In this document: in pieces, positions 1-7,679 of the stretch
Layout: the number at the start of each line of letters is the position of its first letter
Position numbering within the stretch: the stretch's first letter is position 1
Translations under genes and position numbers: made by a program
Source: Rhodoferax ferrireducens
GTDB taxonomy: Bacteria > Pseudomonadota > Gammaproteobacteria > Burkholderiales > Burkholderiaceae_C
Reading direction: 5' to 3'
DNA: 64,000 bases
NCBI RefSeq assembly: GCF_003347515.1
Contig: NZ_QEII01000290.1
Span: forward strand, 248,001-312,000
The notes under the pieces: generated by a model
Database searches by the model: none
Told to the model about the DNA's origin: nothing
What the model saw: only the letters and a program-made list of their open reading frames with translations

Positions 1-17
1 TGGGCGCGCGCCAGACA

Positions 18-1406
18 TCAATAGTTGCCATCGTCAGGAACCTCCAGGTAGCGGGTTTCAGGGGAAGGGGATGTGTGCGACGGGGGTGTCGCGGCGCTGG
101 CCGTCATGGGCACGTCGATGCGCACGCCCTTGGTGATGACCACGTCGATCTCGCGGCCGGCATCGACTTCGATGACGGGAAAGGTGTTTTCGGCCAGCTT
201 GATGTAGTACTGGGCCAAGCGGTCCAATGCGCGACCGACGCCGGTGCCGACGCCCGCACGGTAGGCATCGGCCCCTTGTGCGCTGGCGACCGTGCCCAGC
301 GCCGAGGTGCTGTACTCCGTGGAGGAGGTGGACAAGCCCTGGCCGATGCCGCTGACCACGCCGGCCAGCAGCGCATTGGCCAGCATCTGGCCTTGCTTGG
401 TCACCAGACGCCCCCGCATGCCGACCTTGCCGTCCTCGCCATAGACGCTGCCCTGGATCTTGACCTCCAGCGTGGCGCCGTCGATGCGCACGCACGACAA
501 ACTCTCGGTGCGCAGGTAGGCCCGCTCCGAACTGATGTCACCGTAACCGGCAGCCACGACGAAGCAGTCTCGGTACTCGCCCCGGAAGCGGTTGGGCAGG
601 ATGCTGTTGTCCGACAGCCGGATCAAGACCGGGTGGGGATTGGATTGTGATTGCCCCCCGGTGGGTGCATCGAGTCCGCCGAGCAGCGTGCCGCGCATGA
701 AGCTCACAGGCAGGAAGGTCGAGACGGTCCGGGCATCCTTGGGTGAGCTGGCATCCGGTCCCGCTCCGGTCGTGGCGCTGGTGGACTTGTTCCTTTCTGC
801 CAGCGTGATGCGGGTGATACCGGGAGTCGCGGGCACCGCGTTAGGCGAAACCGGAAATGGGTTGCCCTGCATGCCGCCTGGCAGCGCTGCCGCCGGGGAT
901 GCCTTGGAGGGCGGTGGCAAAGGAGGCAGGCTCGCGGCCGGTGGCATACCCATAGAAGGTGTGGGCATCATGGGCAGAGCCGGGGGCAGTGAGGTCGGTG
1001 GATTGAGCGTCGCCTGCTGGGTCGAAGTCAGCTTCTGCTCCAGGTCGGCGAAGCGCTGCAGGGTCTTGGACTCAAAGGCCTGCCGGTCCTTGTTCAGCCG
1101 ACCCTGTTCCTCACGCTCGTTCTCGTACTGCGCGAGCTTGCGTCCGGCGGTGCCCACCCATTGGTCGACCGGATTGACCTGGCCGCCGGGCGGCATGATG
1201 CCGATGTTGGTGACTGCGCTGGGCAGTCCGGTCGAAGCTTTAGCCTCGCCGCTCTTCGGACGCGATTCCGTGAATGAAAAAACCAGCCACAGCAGGCCGA
1301 CGCCACCGACCAGAATGGTGGCGAGCATGGCGTACTGGCGCTGACGCGGAGACAGGCGCGACAGCAGGCTACGCAGAATCTGGGATGGGTGGCGTGATGG
1401 ATTCAT
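18..1406 (-). CDS. traB: F-type conjugation protein TraB (VirB10/TrbI-like)
   Basis: 462 aa. TraB is the VirB10-like scaffold of F-type conjugative type IV secretion, spanning from inner to outer membrane. Visible: a short cytoplasmic N-terminus, one membrane segment at about residues 27-46, a Q/E/K-rich coiled stretch (about 90-130), a long Pro/Met-rich periplasmic linker (about 135-200) and a TrbI-like beta domain from about 240 to 440. The start codon overlaps the traK stop by 4 nt, implying coupled translation. Order traA-L-E-K-B matches the F transfer operon. The operon would continue left of the window (traV, traC expected). Fold assignment is by sequence resemblance. Confidence 0.9.
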   Translation of the reverse strand: MNPSRHPSQILRSLLSRLSPRQRQYAMLATILVGGVGLLWLVFSFTESRPKSGEAKASTGLPSAVTNIGIMPPGGQVNPVDQWVGTAGRKLAQYENEREEQGRLNKDRQAFESKTLQRFADLEQKLTSTQQATLNPPTSLPPALPMMPTPSMGMPPAASLPPLPPPSKASPAAALPGGMQGNPFPVSPNAVPATPGITRITLAERNKSTSATTGAGPDASSPKDARTVSTFLPVSFMRGTLLGGLDAPTGGQSQSNPHPVLIRLSDNSILPNRFRGEYRDCFVVAAGYGDISSERAYLRTESLSCVRIDGATLEVKIQGSVYGEDGKVGMRGRLVTKQGQMLANALLAGVVSGIGQGLSTSSTEYSTSALGTVASAQGADAYRAGVGTGVGRALDRLAQYYIKLAENTFPVIEVDAGREIDVVITKGVRIDVPMTASAATPPSHTSPSPETRYLEVPDDGNY

Positions 1407-2299
1407 GGCGTACCCTCGCGTCGAATCACGTAGACGCTGGTGCTCTCACCGGGGCGCAGCTTGTGTTCCTCGATGGCGATACCGGCGACGTTGCCGCCTT
1501 CTCGGTCAAATTCCTGCTCGGCCAGCACCATGTCGTCCTGACTGACGTTTTGCAGCAGGTATTTTTCGCCCAGCAGGCCGCGCCCCTCGTACTGGCGCAC
1601 CTGGGAAAACCGGGCTTCGACCCAAAGTTGAACGGAGCGATTGGTCTCTTCAACCCGGATGTCCGCCGGAACCCGGTCAGAAGCCATTGCAACCAGCAGA
1701 GCCTTCATGGCGCGGATGTGGTTGGGCGACGGGCCGGCCGGGCTCAGCGTGGCTGCGGTGGGTTTGAGCCACCTGGGTGTCTTGTCGCGGATGACGATGG
1801 TGTCGGCGGGCGTGTCCGAGCGGCGCAGCAGCAGGGTGTAGGTGGCGGTCGCGGAGGAGATGAACAGGTTGATGGGTTTGGTCGATTCACCTGCCGGACG
1901 GAGGTAGATCTCACCCTTGTCGCGGTCGCATTCCAGGACCACATCACCGGCCGGGTTGGCCACCGGGGTGATCGGGCCGCTTGGGCTTGTTCCGGCAGGC
2001 ATGCCAGGCAATGCCGAAAGAACCTGAGTAGCGCCGCAATGGCTTGAATGGATGTTGCCAAACACGTCGGTGATGGGCGAGCCTTCGATGCGGATACGGG
2101 TGGGTTCCTTGAGCGACAGGATGGCTTCGACTGAAACACCATCACTGGCTTCGATGAGCTGCAGCGCTTGGGCGGGCGGAACGCCCCACGCCGCAGCGAG
2201 GGCCGCAGCAATGGCGGCTGAGGTCATCAGCCTGCGTGCGAGACGGACGGGACGTGGCGGCCGCTGGCCACGGCGGATGGCCGGGCTATGGATTTGCAT
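1403..2299 (-). CDS. traK: F-type conjugation secretin-like protein TraK (VirB9-like)
   Basis: 298 aa. TraK is the periplasmic VirB9-like partner of TraB and the TraV lipoprotein in the outer-membrane core complex. The start at 2299 is chosen because AAGGAG lies just upstream; a longer reading frame upstream has no such support. An unusually long basic N-terminus (about 24 residues) precedes a hydrophobic signal segment, with likely cleavage after PAQA near residue 45. The rest is beta-rich, as expected for the family. It overlaps the end of traE by 14 nt and the start of traB by 4 nt. Confidence 0.87.
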   Translation of the reverse strand: MQIHSPAIRRGQRPPRPVRLARRLMTSAAIAAALAAAWGVPPAQALQLIEASDGVSVEAILSLKEPTRIRIEGSPITDVFGNIHSSHCGATQVLSALPGMPAGTSPSGPITPVANPAGDVVLECDRDKGEIYLRPAGESTKPINLFISSATATYTLLLRRSDTPADTIVIRDKTPRWLKPTAATLSPAGPSPNHIRAMKALLVAMASDRVPADIRVEETNRSVQLWVEARFSQVRQYEGRGLLGEKYLLQNVSQDDMVLAEQEFDREGGNVAGIAIEEHKLRPGESTSVYVIRREGTP

Positions 2300-2852
2300 G
2301 AGGGATCTCCTTGAAGGTCTTGAGGTGCATGCGTGCGCCCGAATAGCTGAACTCGACCAGGTAGGCCTTGGCCTCGTTGGCCGTCTCGAAACCATTGACG
2401 AGGGTGCGCAGGCGGCCCCGCACGACGACGTTTTGCGCGTCCTCGCTGGGCACCAACTGCTGGGGTGCAAAGACCGTGGTGGCATTGATGCGTTTGAGGC
2501 GTTCGGCTTCCACCTCTTGCCGGGTCTTGAGTGCACCGTACTGGTCCGATTCGACGTAGCCCAGCAGCATGTCTTTCTTCCAGTCGATGCTCGATGGCGT
2601 GACGTCCAGGACCAGCCAAGCCATGAAACTGGCCATCTGCTCCAGGTACTCGCTGCTGGCCTTGTCGCGGATGACCCAGAAGCTCTTGTTGATGGAGGGC
2701 GGCACGATCACCGTGCGTACCGTGCCCAGCAGGTTGAGGATGACCAGCAGGGCGATGATCTGACCAACGGCCAGTGCACCCACAGTCAGGCCCAGGCTGC
2801 GGTTGCGTCGGCGCATCTCCTTGATGTCGCTGTTGAGGCGTCCGAAATCCAT
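2286..2852 (-). CDS. traE: F-type conjugation protein TraE (VirB5/VirB8-like)
   Basis: 188 aa, the usual TraE length. It is an inner-membrane pilus assembly protein with one N-terminal transmembrane segment (about residues 20-43) and a periplasmic VirB8-like domain. The start at 2852 follows AAGGAG with good spacing; the open frame continues upstream to 3128, but that extension only shadows traL. Lies between traL and traK in the canonical F order. Confidence 0.87.
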   Translation of the reverse strand: MDFGRLNSDIKEMRRRNRSLGLTVGALAVGQIIALLVILNLLGTVRTVIVPPSINKSFWVIRDKASSEYLEQMASFMAWLVLDVTPSSIDWKKDMLLGYVESDQYGALKTRQEVEAERLKRINATTVFAPQQLVPSEDAQNVVVRGRLRTLVNGFETANEAKAYLVEFSYSGARMHLKTFKEIPHANP

Positions 2853-2869
2853 GAGAGGTCTCCTTGCGC

Positions 2870-3169
2870 TTAGCCGACCATGCGGCGAATGTGGGACGGC
2901 GGCGTGGCGCGCATCGCCGTCACGGGATTGGCCGGCAGGTGCCAGTACAGCCAGTGGACGGCGAAGGCCGGATGGCGGTCGGCTTTGAGGCGCGCAATCC
3001 AGCGCGACAGGAAAATGCCCGCCGCCATGCAGGCGGCAAAGGACAGCTTGCTGCCGGACAGGTAGCCGACGAAGAAAAAAAACAGGACAGGGGCGGCGAC
3101 ATCGACGTCCCAGAATCCGATTTTCCATTGATCGTCGAGACGACGCGGGATGTAGGTGTTGGCTTGCAT
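2870..3169 (-). CDS. traL: F-type conjugation protein TraL (VirB3-like)
   Basis: 99 aa, typical of TraL. The N-terminus carries the family-like IPRRLDD...W segment, followed by two closely spaced membrane segments (about residues 25-42 and 44-60), then a basic tail ending in the cytoplasm. TraL helps assemble the pilus at the inner membrane. It sits 17 nt upstream of traE and 27 nt downstream of the pilin candidate, in one operon. Confidence 0.85.
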   Translation of the reverse strand: MQANTYIPRRLDDQWKIGFWDVDVAAPVLFFFFVGYLSGSKLSFAACMAAGIFLSRWIARLKADRHPAFAVHWLYWHLPANPVTAMRATPPSHIRRMVG

Positions 3170-3196
3170 GCGGGCCTCCGTGGGGTGTCCAGCGGC

Positions 3197-3556
3197 TCAG
3201 ATGACCGCGCCCATGATGGCCCCGGCGATCACCAGACCCACGGCTGCGAAGATCGCCAGCCCGACATAGAACAGGACGGGCCCAAAATTGCGCAAGGCCG
3301 AGAGCGAGATCAGCGCGACCACGAAACCGACAAAGCCAACAAGGGCCTTGATGCCGGGTCCCAGCGCAGAGATCTGGGTCAGGGCCGAGGTGAGCGGGCC
3401 GGTGATGCCGGTGAAGCCGACCAGGTCCAGGGCATAGCCCGGCAAGGCCAGGCCGAGCCCCAGGACGGTCAAGGCGAAGGCGAGCAGCATCGGCTTGCGG
3501 GCTGACGATGGAGGCGAAAATGATGAAACAGAAGCGGCGAGAGTGGCTGTAGTCAT
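3197..3556 (-). CDS. traA: Probable conjugative pilin TraA
   Basis: 119 aa. A signal region with a hydrophobic stretch (about residues 23-42, ending PGYA-LD) is followed by a short mature protein with two hydrophobic helices separated by a small loop, the layout of TraA/VirB2 pilins. It is first in the traA-L-E-K-B run. Pilins diverge quickly, so the call rests on size, topology and position rather than on residue identity. A gap of 148 nt separates it from the upstream OmpA-like gene and may carry the tra promoter; I could not define its boxes. Confidence 0.75.
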   Translation of the reverse strand: MTTATLAASVSSFSPPSSARKPMLLAFALTVLGLGLALPGYALDLVGFTGITGPLTSALTQISALGPGIKALVGFVGFVVALISLSALRNFGPVLFYVGLAIFAAVGLVIAGAIMGAVI

Positions 3557-3704
3557 GAGAACCTCTAGAAATGTGTTAACTGAAAACGCTTGGTTTAAGA
3601 AAAGACGGGTGGCAAGGCGGGTGGGAGCGCAAGAGCTCTGCGGGTCGTTTGCAGGTGGAATCCGGAAACGAGGGTGGGTCGTTTCCTTGGGTCAGGGTTG
3701 CGGG

Positions 3705-4433
3705 TCATGGCGGTTGCTCCCCATCGCGGTTGAAGAAGACGTCGACGCGGCGGTTGAGGCTGCGGCCACTTTCCGTGTCGTTGGGCGCGACATAGCAGCA
3801 AGATCCCTGGGCATCGAGTTCTAAAACAGATGTCAGATCGGGATGTCGGGTACGCAGGTAGCTGTGGACGGTGCGCGCACGGACTGCAGCCAGCCACTCG
3901 TTGACGCTGGCAGGTCCAATGCTGTCGGTGCGGCCCGAGATGACGATGTGTTTGGCATCGGGTGCCGAAGCCACGGCATGGTCCAAAACGACCTTGTCTG
4001 CAGCGCTCAGTGACGCATCGCCGAACCTGAAATGCACGGTCACGGTCTTGCTGAGGGACGTCGCTGTTGGCCTGGTTGGAGAAGGCGATCCTGTCGTTGT
4101 GCCAAGAGACGCAGGCATGATTTCTTCTCCGGCGCTCAGGGTGGATGCCGCGGCGGTCGGTCGGGGTTCTGGCAGCGCTGCATGCGGAAGTAACGGTGCC
4201 AGCGTTTTGGGCGTCACAGTCGGACAGGCTGGAGGCGTGCACAGACCGAATTCGGCGTGGCGTCCGAAATTCATCTGGGCCAGGTGTGACGCGGGCTGGG
4301 CGGTTTGCGCGAGCGAACTTGTCTGCTGCTGGCGGTGCTGCATAAGACCGCAAGACGCAGCGAGCAGGGCGGCGCAGAGTGGCAGGACCCAGCGGACCGC
4401 GCTGGCGAAGGAACGGGAGGGGGATTGCTTCAT
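3705..4433 (-). CDS. OmpA-like peptidoglycan-binding lipoprotein in transfer region
   Basis: 242 aa from the ATG at 4433, which overlaps the transglycosylase stop. A lipoprotein signal ends in LAAS with the lipidated Cys at residue 28. A low-complexity middle leads to a C-terminal OmpA domain (from about residue 130) containing the family-like GRTDSIG, ARTV and LNRRVDV segments. Such a protein would sit in the outer membrane and hold peptidoglycan. Next to a lytic transglycosylase and tra genes, it may anchor the transfer channel in the cell wall; that role is inferred. Confidence 0.75.
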   Translation of the reverse strand: MKQSPSRSFASAVRWVLPLCAALLAASCGLMQHRQQQTSSLAQTAQPASHLAQMNFGRHAEFGLCTPPACPTVTPKTLAPLLPHAALPEPRPTAAASTLSAGEEIMPASLGTTTGSPSPTRPTATSLSKTVTVHFRFGDASLSAADKVVLDHAVASAPDAKHIVISGRTDSIGPASVNEWLAAVRARTVHSYLRTRHPDLTSVLELDAQGSCCYVAPNDTESGRSLNRRVDVFFNRDGEQPP

Positions 4434-4984
4434 GGGGACACCCGAACGGCAAGTTGCATGGGAATGGTGCTTGGTGTCTGTGTCGGCTGGCGGTGAGTCG
4501 CTGCAGTCGCAGCTGTGGTGAGCGGCTGTCGCGATGGCAGATGCCGATACACCCGCCACGCGTACTTGGCGCGTGCCTGGGTGCAGGCGTCACCCTTGAG
4601 TTGTGAACACGCTGCGTTGTAGGCACCGACCGCGTCCCACGACGCACCCCGACGAGAAAAACTGTCGGCCAGCAGCCAGGCGCCCACATGGAGGTTGGTG
4701 CAGGGGTCGTACAGATCGGGTTCCCGGATGCCGTAGCGGGAGAGCGTGCGCAGATGCCCGCTGTTGATTTGCATCAGACCGATGTCGTAGGAACCGGTAC
4801 GTTGCAGGTGCGAGCGGTTGACCGCCTGGGGGTTCAGGTTCGATTCAGTCCGGGCAATGGCGTACAGCAGTTCGACTGGCACACCGTAGCGTTGTGATGC
4901 TTCACCCCAGCAGGCCAGTGCCCAGCTGGGCATAAATGCCAACCAAGCGGAAACAACCCATATCCCGAAAACCGACAAACGCAT
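4430..4984 (-). CDS. VirB1-like lytic transglycosylase
   Basis: 184 aa. A signal peptide ends near ALA (residue 24), followed by an SLT domain. The catalytic Glu is E47 in ARTESNLNP; the later GLMQIN and AYNAA motifs are also present. This enzyme opens peptidoglycan locally so the secretion channel can be built. The stop overlaps the start of the OmpA-like lipoprotein gene, so the two cell-wall genes are translationally coupled. The C-terminal 30 residues are Thr/Pro-rich and unconserved in appearance. Confidence 0.88.
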   Translation of the reverse strand: MRLSVFGIWVVSAWLAFMPSWALACWGEASQRYGVPVELLYAIARTESNLNPQAVNRSHLQRTGSYDIGLMQINSGHLRTLSRYGIREPDLYDPCTNLHVGAWLLADSFSRRGASWDAVGAYNAACSQLKGDACTQARAKYAWRVYRHLPSRQPLTTAATAATHRQPTQTPSTIPMQLAVRVSP

Positions 4985-5179
4985 GAGGCCCCCTTTGACG
5001 AGGATTGATATAAGCCGCGGACAAGCGGGCCATAGGTCTGGGCTGCCTGTGGTGCTCAGGCGGTCTGGGTCGGGTTCGGGTCAGGCCGGGCATGGTGCCA
5101 GGCTGGGTACGGTAGAAGCGGGTTGAAAGCGGGTGGCCGTCAGTTGAGGCGGGTGGTGATCGATTCGGTCGGGAGCGAT

Positions 5180-5683
5180 TCAGATTTCAGGCGAGCTAAA
5201 CCGTTTCTCGTGTTGTGCGCGCTCAGCCATGTTGTGGCGCGCCTGCTGAAGGACGCTGGTGCCGGACTCGTCCTGTTCACGGCACAGGGCCACGCAGGCC
5301 GTCGTCAATTGATCGAGTTGAAACTTGGGGTTCGGATGGCGGTTGGCGGGTGAGCGCTGCACTGCAAGCAGGAGCGCGTACTGCTGACGCCACATGGATT
5401 CGCGCCGACGCGGGGTCTGGGGTGCGCGCAGCACCAGTTGGGTGCCCAGGAAGCGGAAGATGTGTACGGGTGCCTCCTCGTGCGTGAAGACCAGCGACAC
5501 GCAGGCGGCGATCAGGTCGGGGAAGCGGAAGGTCGGCGAGACGTTGTTTTCGCTGCGCAGAAGTTGATAGAGCCAGACATGTTCCTCGAGCCATAGGCGC
5601 GTCTCGATGGTGTTCTGGTGGTCGTGTGCCGATGGCGTTGACATCGTTGCACGTTCGCGAGTCGTTGGCAGGGTGGAGAGCAT
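5180..5683 (-). CDS. Hypothetical protein of the conjugative element
   Basis: 167 aa; family not recognised. Mostly charged and helical, with no signal peptide or membrane segment, two internal repeats of the type ...ACVSL / ...ACVAL, and a TRLWLEEHVWLYQLL start region. The start at 5683 has AGGA five bases upstream; an internal ATG at 5644 is possible but lacks a ribosome site. It stands alone between the transglycosylase and the lysine/alanine-rich gene. Confidence 0.5.
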   Translation of the reverse strand: MLSTLPTTRERATMSTPSAHDHQNTIETRLWLEEHVWLYQLLRSENNVSPTFRFPDLIAACVSLVFTHEEAPVHIFRFLGTQLVLRAPQTPRRRESMWRQQYALLLAVQRSPANRHPNPKFQLDQLTTACVALCREQDESGTSVLQQARHNMAERAQHEKRFSSPEI

Positions 5684-5841
5684 GGCGTCCTATCTCGGTT
5701 CAGATGCTGCGGGTTGCTCTTGCGAGCGCATGACTGAAGAGTAAGGCGCGTTGGCGGGAATGTCGCCGGGGAATGATGGCTATGTGAGGGGGATTTCGGG
5801 ATCGCAAGGGTGGAGATGACTACCCGGCAGTGCGGGCATCA

Positions 5842-5873
5842 CTCAACATCTCAACATCTCAACATCTCAGCAA
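5842..5873. repeat. Short tandem octamer CTCAACAT
   Basis: Three perfect head-to-tail copies of CTCAACAT followed by a degenerate copy (CTCAGCAA), in the gap between two minus-strand genes. It is not within a coding region and lies about 160 bases upstream of the hypothetical gene at 5683. Slippage could change its length; no function can be read from it. Confidence 0.7.
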
Positions 5874-5942
5874 CTCAAAGAAGCGGCAGCATCCCCTTCA
5901 CCGCGGACCCCGAACGCCCACCGAGTTCGGGGCAGCGCTGCT

Positions 5943-6794
5943 TTATGCAGCCACGGGTGGCTGAACATCCGCCAGTTTGAAGCTGCCGGTCGGCCCAGCC
6001 ACGATGCGACCCGTATCAAGCAACTTTTTGATCGCCGCGGTCATGGACCCCAAAGGAATGCCCGTCTCATTGGCCGCCGTCGTTTGGTTCAACTCCGTGA
6101 ATTCATTGGAATTGAGCAGGCTTGCCAAATGGGTCATCAGTTTGGCAGCATTACCAACCAGTTCTTGCGAATTTGTAGAGAGGCTGGCGACCTTAGCTGC
6201 CTTGACTGGCTTCACCACTTTTTTTGTTTTGACCGTTTTGACTGTTGCGGCCACGATGGGGCTCTGCGTCGATTTTGCTGCGCTGGTCTTTGGCGTCTTC
6301 TTCTTTGACTTGATCACCACGTCAGTGGGTGCCAGGTCACTTGGTGCGGCCACACTGGGTTCCGTGGAACGGGTGGGCGCTGCTGACACAGGCGTCACTG
6401 GTTTGGATTTTTGCTTGGCTTTTTTAGCTGGGGCCGTGGCGGCTGTCGGTGTCACCGCTTCTGGGCTGACCGCCACTTTCTTGGCAGCACGTGTCGGTGT
6501 GGCGAGGGCCGGGGTTCGTACCACGCTGGGTTGGTCTTCGCCGGTCAGTTCAATGGCGACTTGAAAAATCTTTTTGATCTCTGCTTCGATCCCGGCCATG
6601 GTTTTCGACAGGCGTGCCACCGTCTTCCAGTCTTCAATCAAAGCGTCATTGCCCAGGTTGTACGGGTTGGCAGCCATCGCTGTATGGACGCGTTCAGCAT
6701 ATTCCTTGACGGCACTTTTGAGTTTTTCATCAGCCGTGAATGCCGCAGCGCCTGTTTTTTGAATGGCTGACAGTGTCGAGCTAGAGAGTGACAT
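5943..6794 (-). CDS. Lys/Ala/Pro-rich putative nucleoid-type DNA-binding protein
   Basis: 283 aa, not assigned to a named family. Three parts are visible: an N-terminal helical region (about residues 1-85) resembling phasin/oligomerisation domains, a low-complexity Lys/Ala/Pro/Thr linker (about 95-205) with repeated KKV, AKK and KTVKTKKVVKP blocks like histone-H1/AlgP tails, and a C-terminal winged-helix-like segment (about 210-275) with ANETGIPLGSMTAAIKKLLDTGRI. It probably binds DNA nonspecifically and could compact or silence the element. AGGATC precedes the ATG. Confidence 0.5.
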   Translation of the reverse strand: MSLSSSTLSAIQKTGAAAFTADEKLKSAVKEYAERVHTAMAANPYNLGNDALIEDWKTVARLSKTMAGIEAEIKKIFQVAIELTGEDQPSVVRTPALATPTRAAKKVAVSPEAVTPTAATAPAKKAKQKSKPVTPVSAAPTRSTEPSVAAPSDLAPTDVVIKSKKKTPKTSAAKSTQSPIVAATVKTVKTKKVVKPVKAAKVASLSTNSQELVGNAAKLMTHLASLLNSNEFTELNQTTAANETGIPLGSMTAAIKKLLDTGRIVAGPTGSFKLADVQPPVAA

Positions 6795-7043
6795 GGGTAG
6801 GATCCTATTTATAGAATGAATGGAGAAGTGGCAAACGAGAGGCGTGTTGTGTGGTTTGGTGCGAGATCAGGATGTAGGACAGACAAGATCAAGTCAGGCA
6901 GCCATCGCTGGGCTTGCATTTTACAGTCGGCGGACTTGACAGGACGCATCTGGCGCGTCATCTGAGTTCATGCCGTTGACGCTTGCTGCCAGATAAGTAG
7001 ATTTTCCAGGCTGGCGGTGTAGGCGCCGGGTAGGCATTGTCAT

Positions 7044-7061
7044 GCTTGAGTCGACTCAAGC
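7044..7061. promoter_or_regulatory. 18-bp perfect palindrome over the end of the traD operon
   Basis: GCTTGAGTCGACTCAAGC is a perfect inverted repeat without spacer and overlaps the stop codon of the DUF4400 gene (7056-7058). There is no clear T-tract after it on the minus strand, so it fits a dimeric protein-binding site better than a Rho-independent terminator. Function unknown. Confidence 0.5.
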
Positions 7062-7679
7062 CCGCTTATGAAAACACCCCAAGGCCCGCCCGAGCAGCAC
7101 GCTGATCACCAACGGCACACAAGGCAACACCAGTGGAGGCAGCGTGATCGGCACTACAAACCCAACGACCGTCGCGCACAGGGTGATGATTGCCAGGCAG
7201 GCATAGACGGCGAACATCTCCGGATCGTGCTGCACGAATTCCTTGGCCTTGATCAGCCGTACGAACCAGCCGTCGGCCGCAGTTGCCAGCGCGAATGCGA
7301 CCAGCCACGGCAGCCATTCGAGGAGGGTGGCGAGCCGATAGCTGCCCAGCAGTAGCAGGGCGTCGACGGAGCGAAAGTAGGGGTTGTTGAACAAGCGCTG
7401 GTTCACAGAGGCCATTTCCTGCGCTACGGCGTTGTTCACACCCGTGGTCGACGGTGCATCGGCCGCCTTGGGAATGGGCGTGACGTCGGCGGCAGCGTCC
7501 TGCATGCGGACGGCGCGGGCCAGGATGCGGGTCGCTGGGTCGGTGCCCCAGAACGCGGTCGCGGCTTCGTGTTCGATGCGAATCTGTGCCACAAAGCGTT
7601 GCGGTGGGTGAGTCGACGGGATGTACAGCAGCAGAATCAGCAGGATCACCAGGGAGAGCACGGCGGTGGCGCGGATCAT
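7056..7679 (-). CDS. DUF4400 integrating conjugative element membrane protein
   Basis: 207 aa. An N-terminal membrane segment (about residues 5-23), a periplasmic or soluble middle, and three C-terminal membrane segments match the DUF4400 proteins found next to traD in conjugative elements; the LLxSYRxxxLLEWLPW segment is characteristic. Its ATG overlaps the traD stop by 4 nt, so it is translated with traD and likely works with the coupling protein at the inner membrane. Biochemical role unknown. Confidence 0.8.
   Translation of the reverse strand: MIRATAVLSLVILLILLLYIPSTHPPQRFVAQIRIEHEAATAFWGTDPATRILARAVRMQDAAADVTPIPKAADAPSTTGVNNAVAQEMASVNQRLFNNPYFRSVDALLLLGSYRLATLLEWLPWLVAFALATAADGWFVRLIKAKEFVQHDPEMFAVYACLAIITLCATVVGFVVPITLPPLVLPCVPLVISVLLGRALGCFHKRA

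Noticed and set aside
5842..5873. Tandem CTCAACAT units considered as a CRISPR or iteron array
   Set aside because: Only three perfect 8-bp units without spacers, no cas or rep gene near; a simple short tandem repeat.
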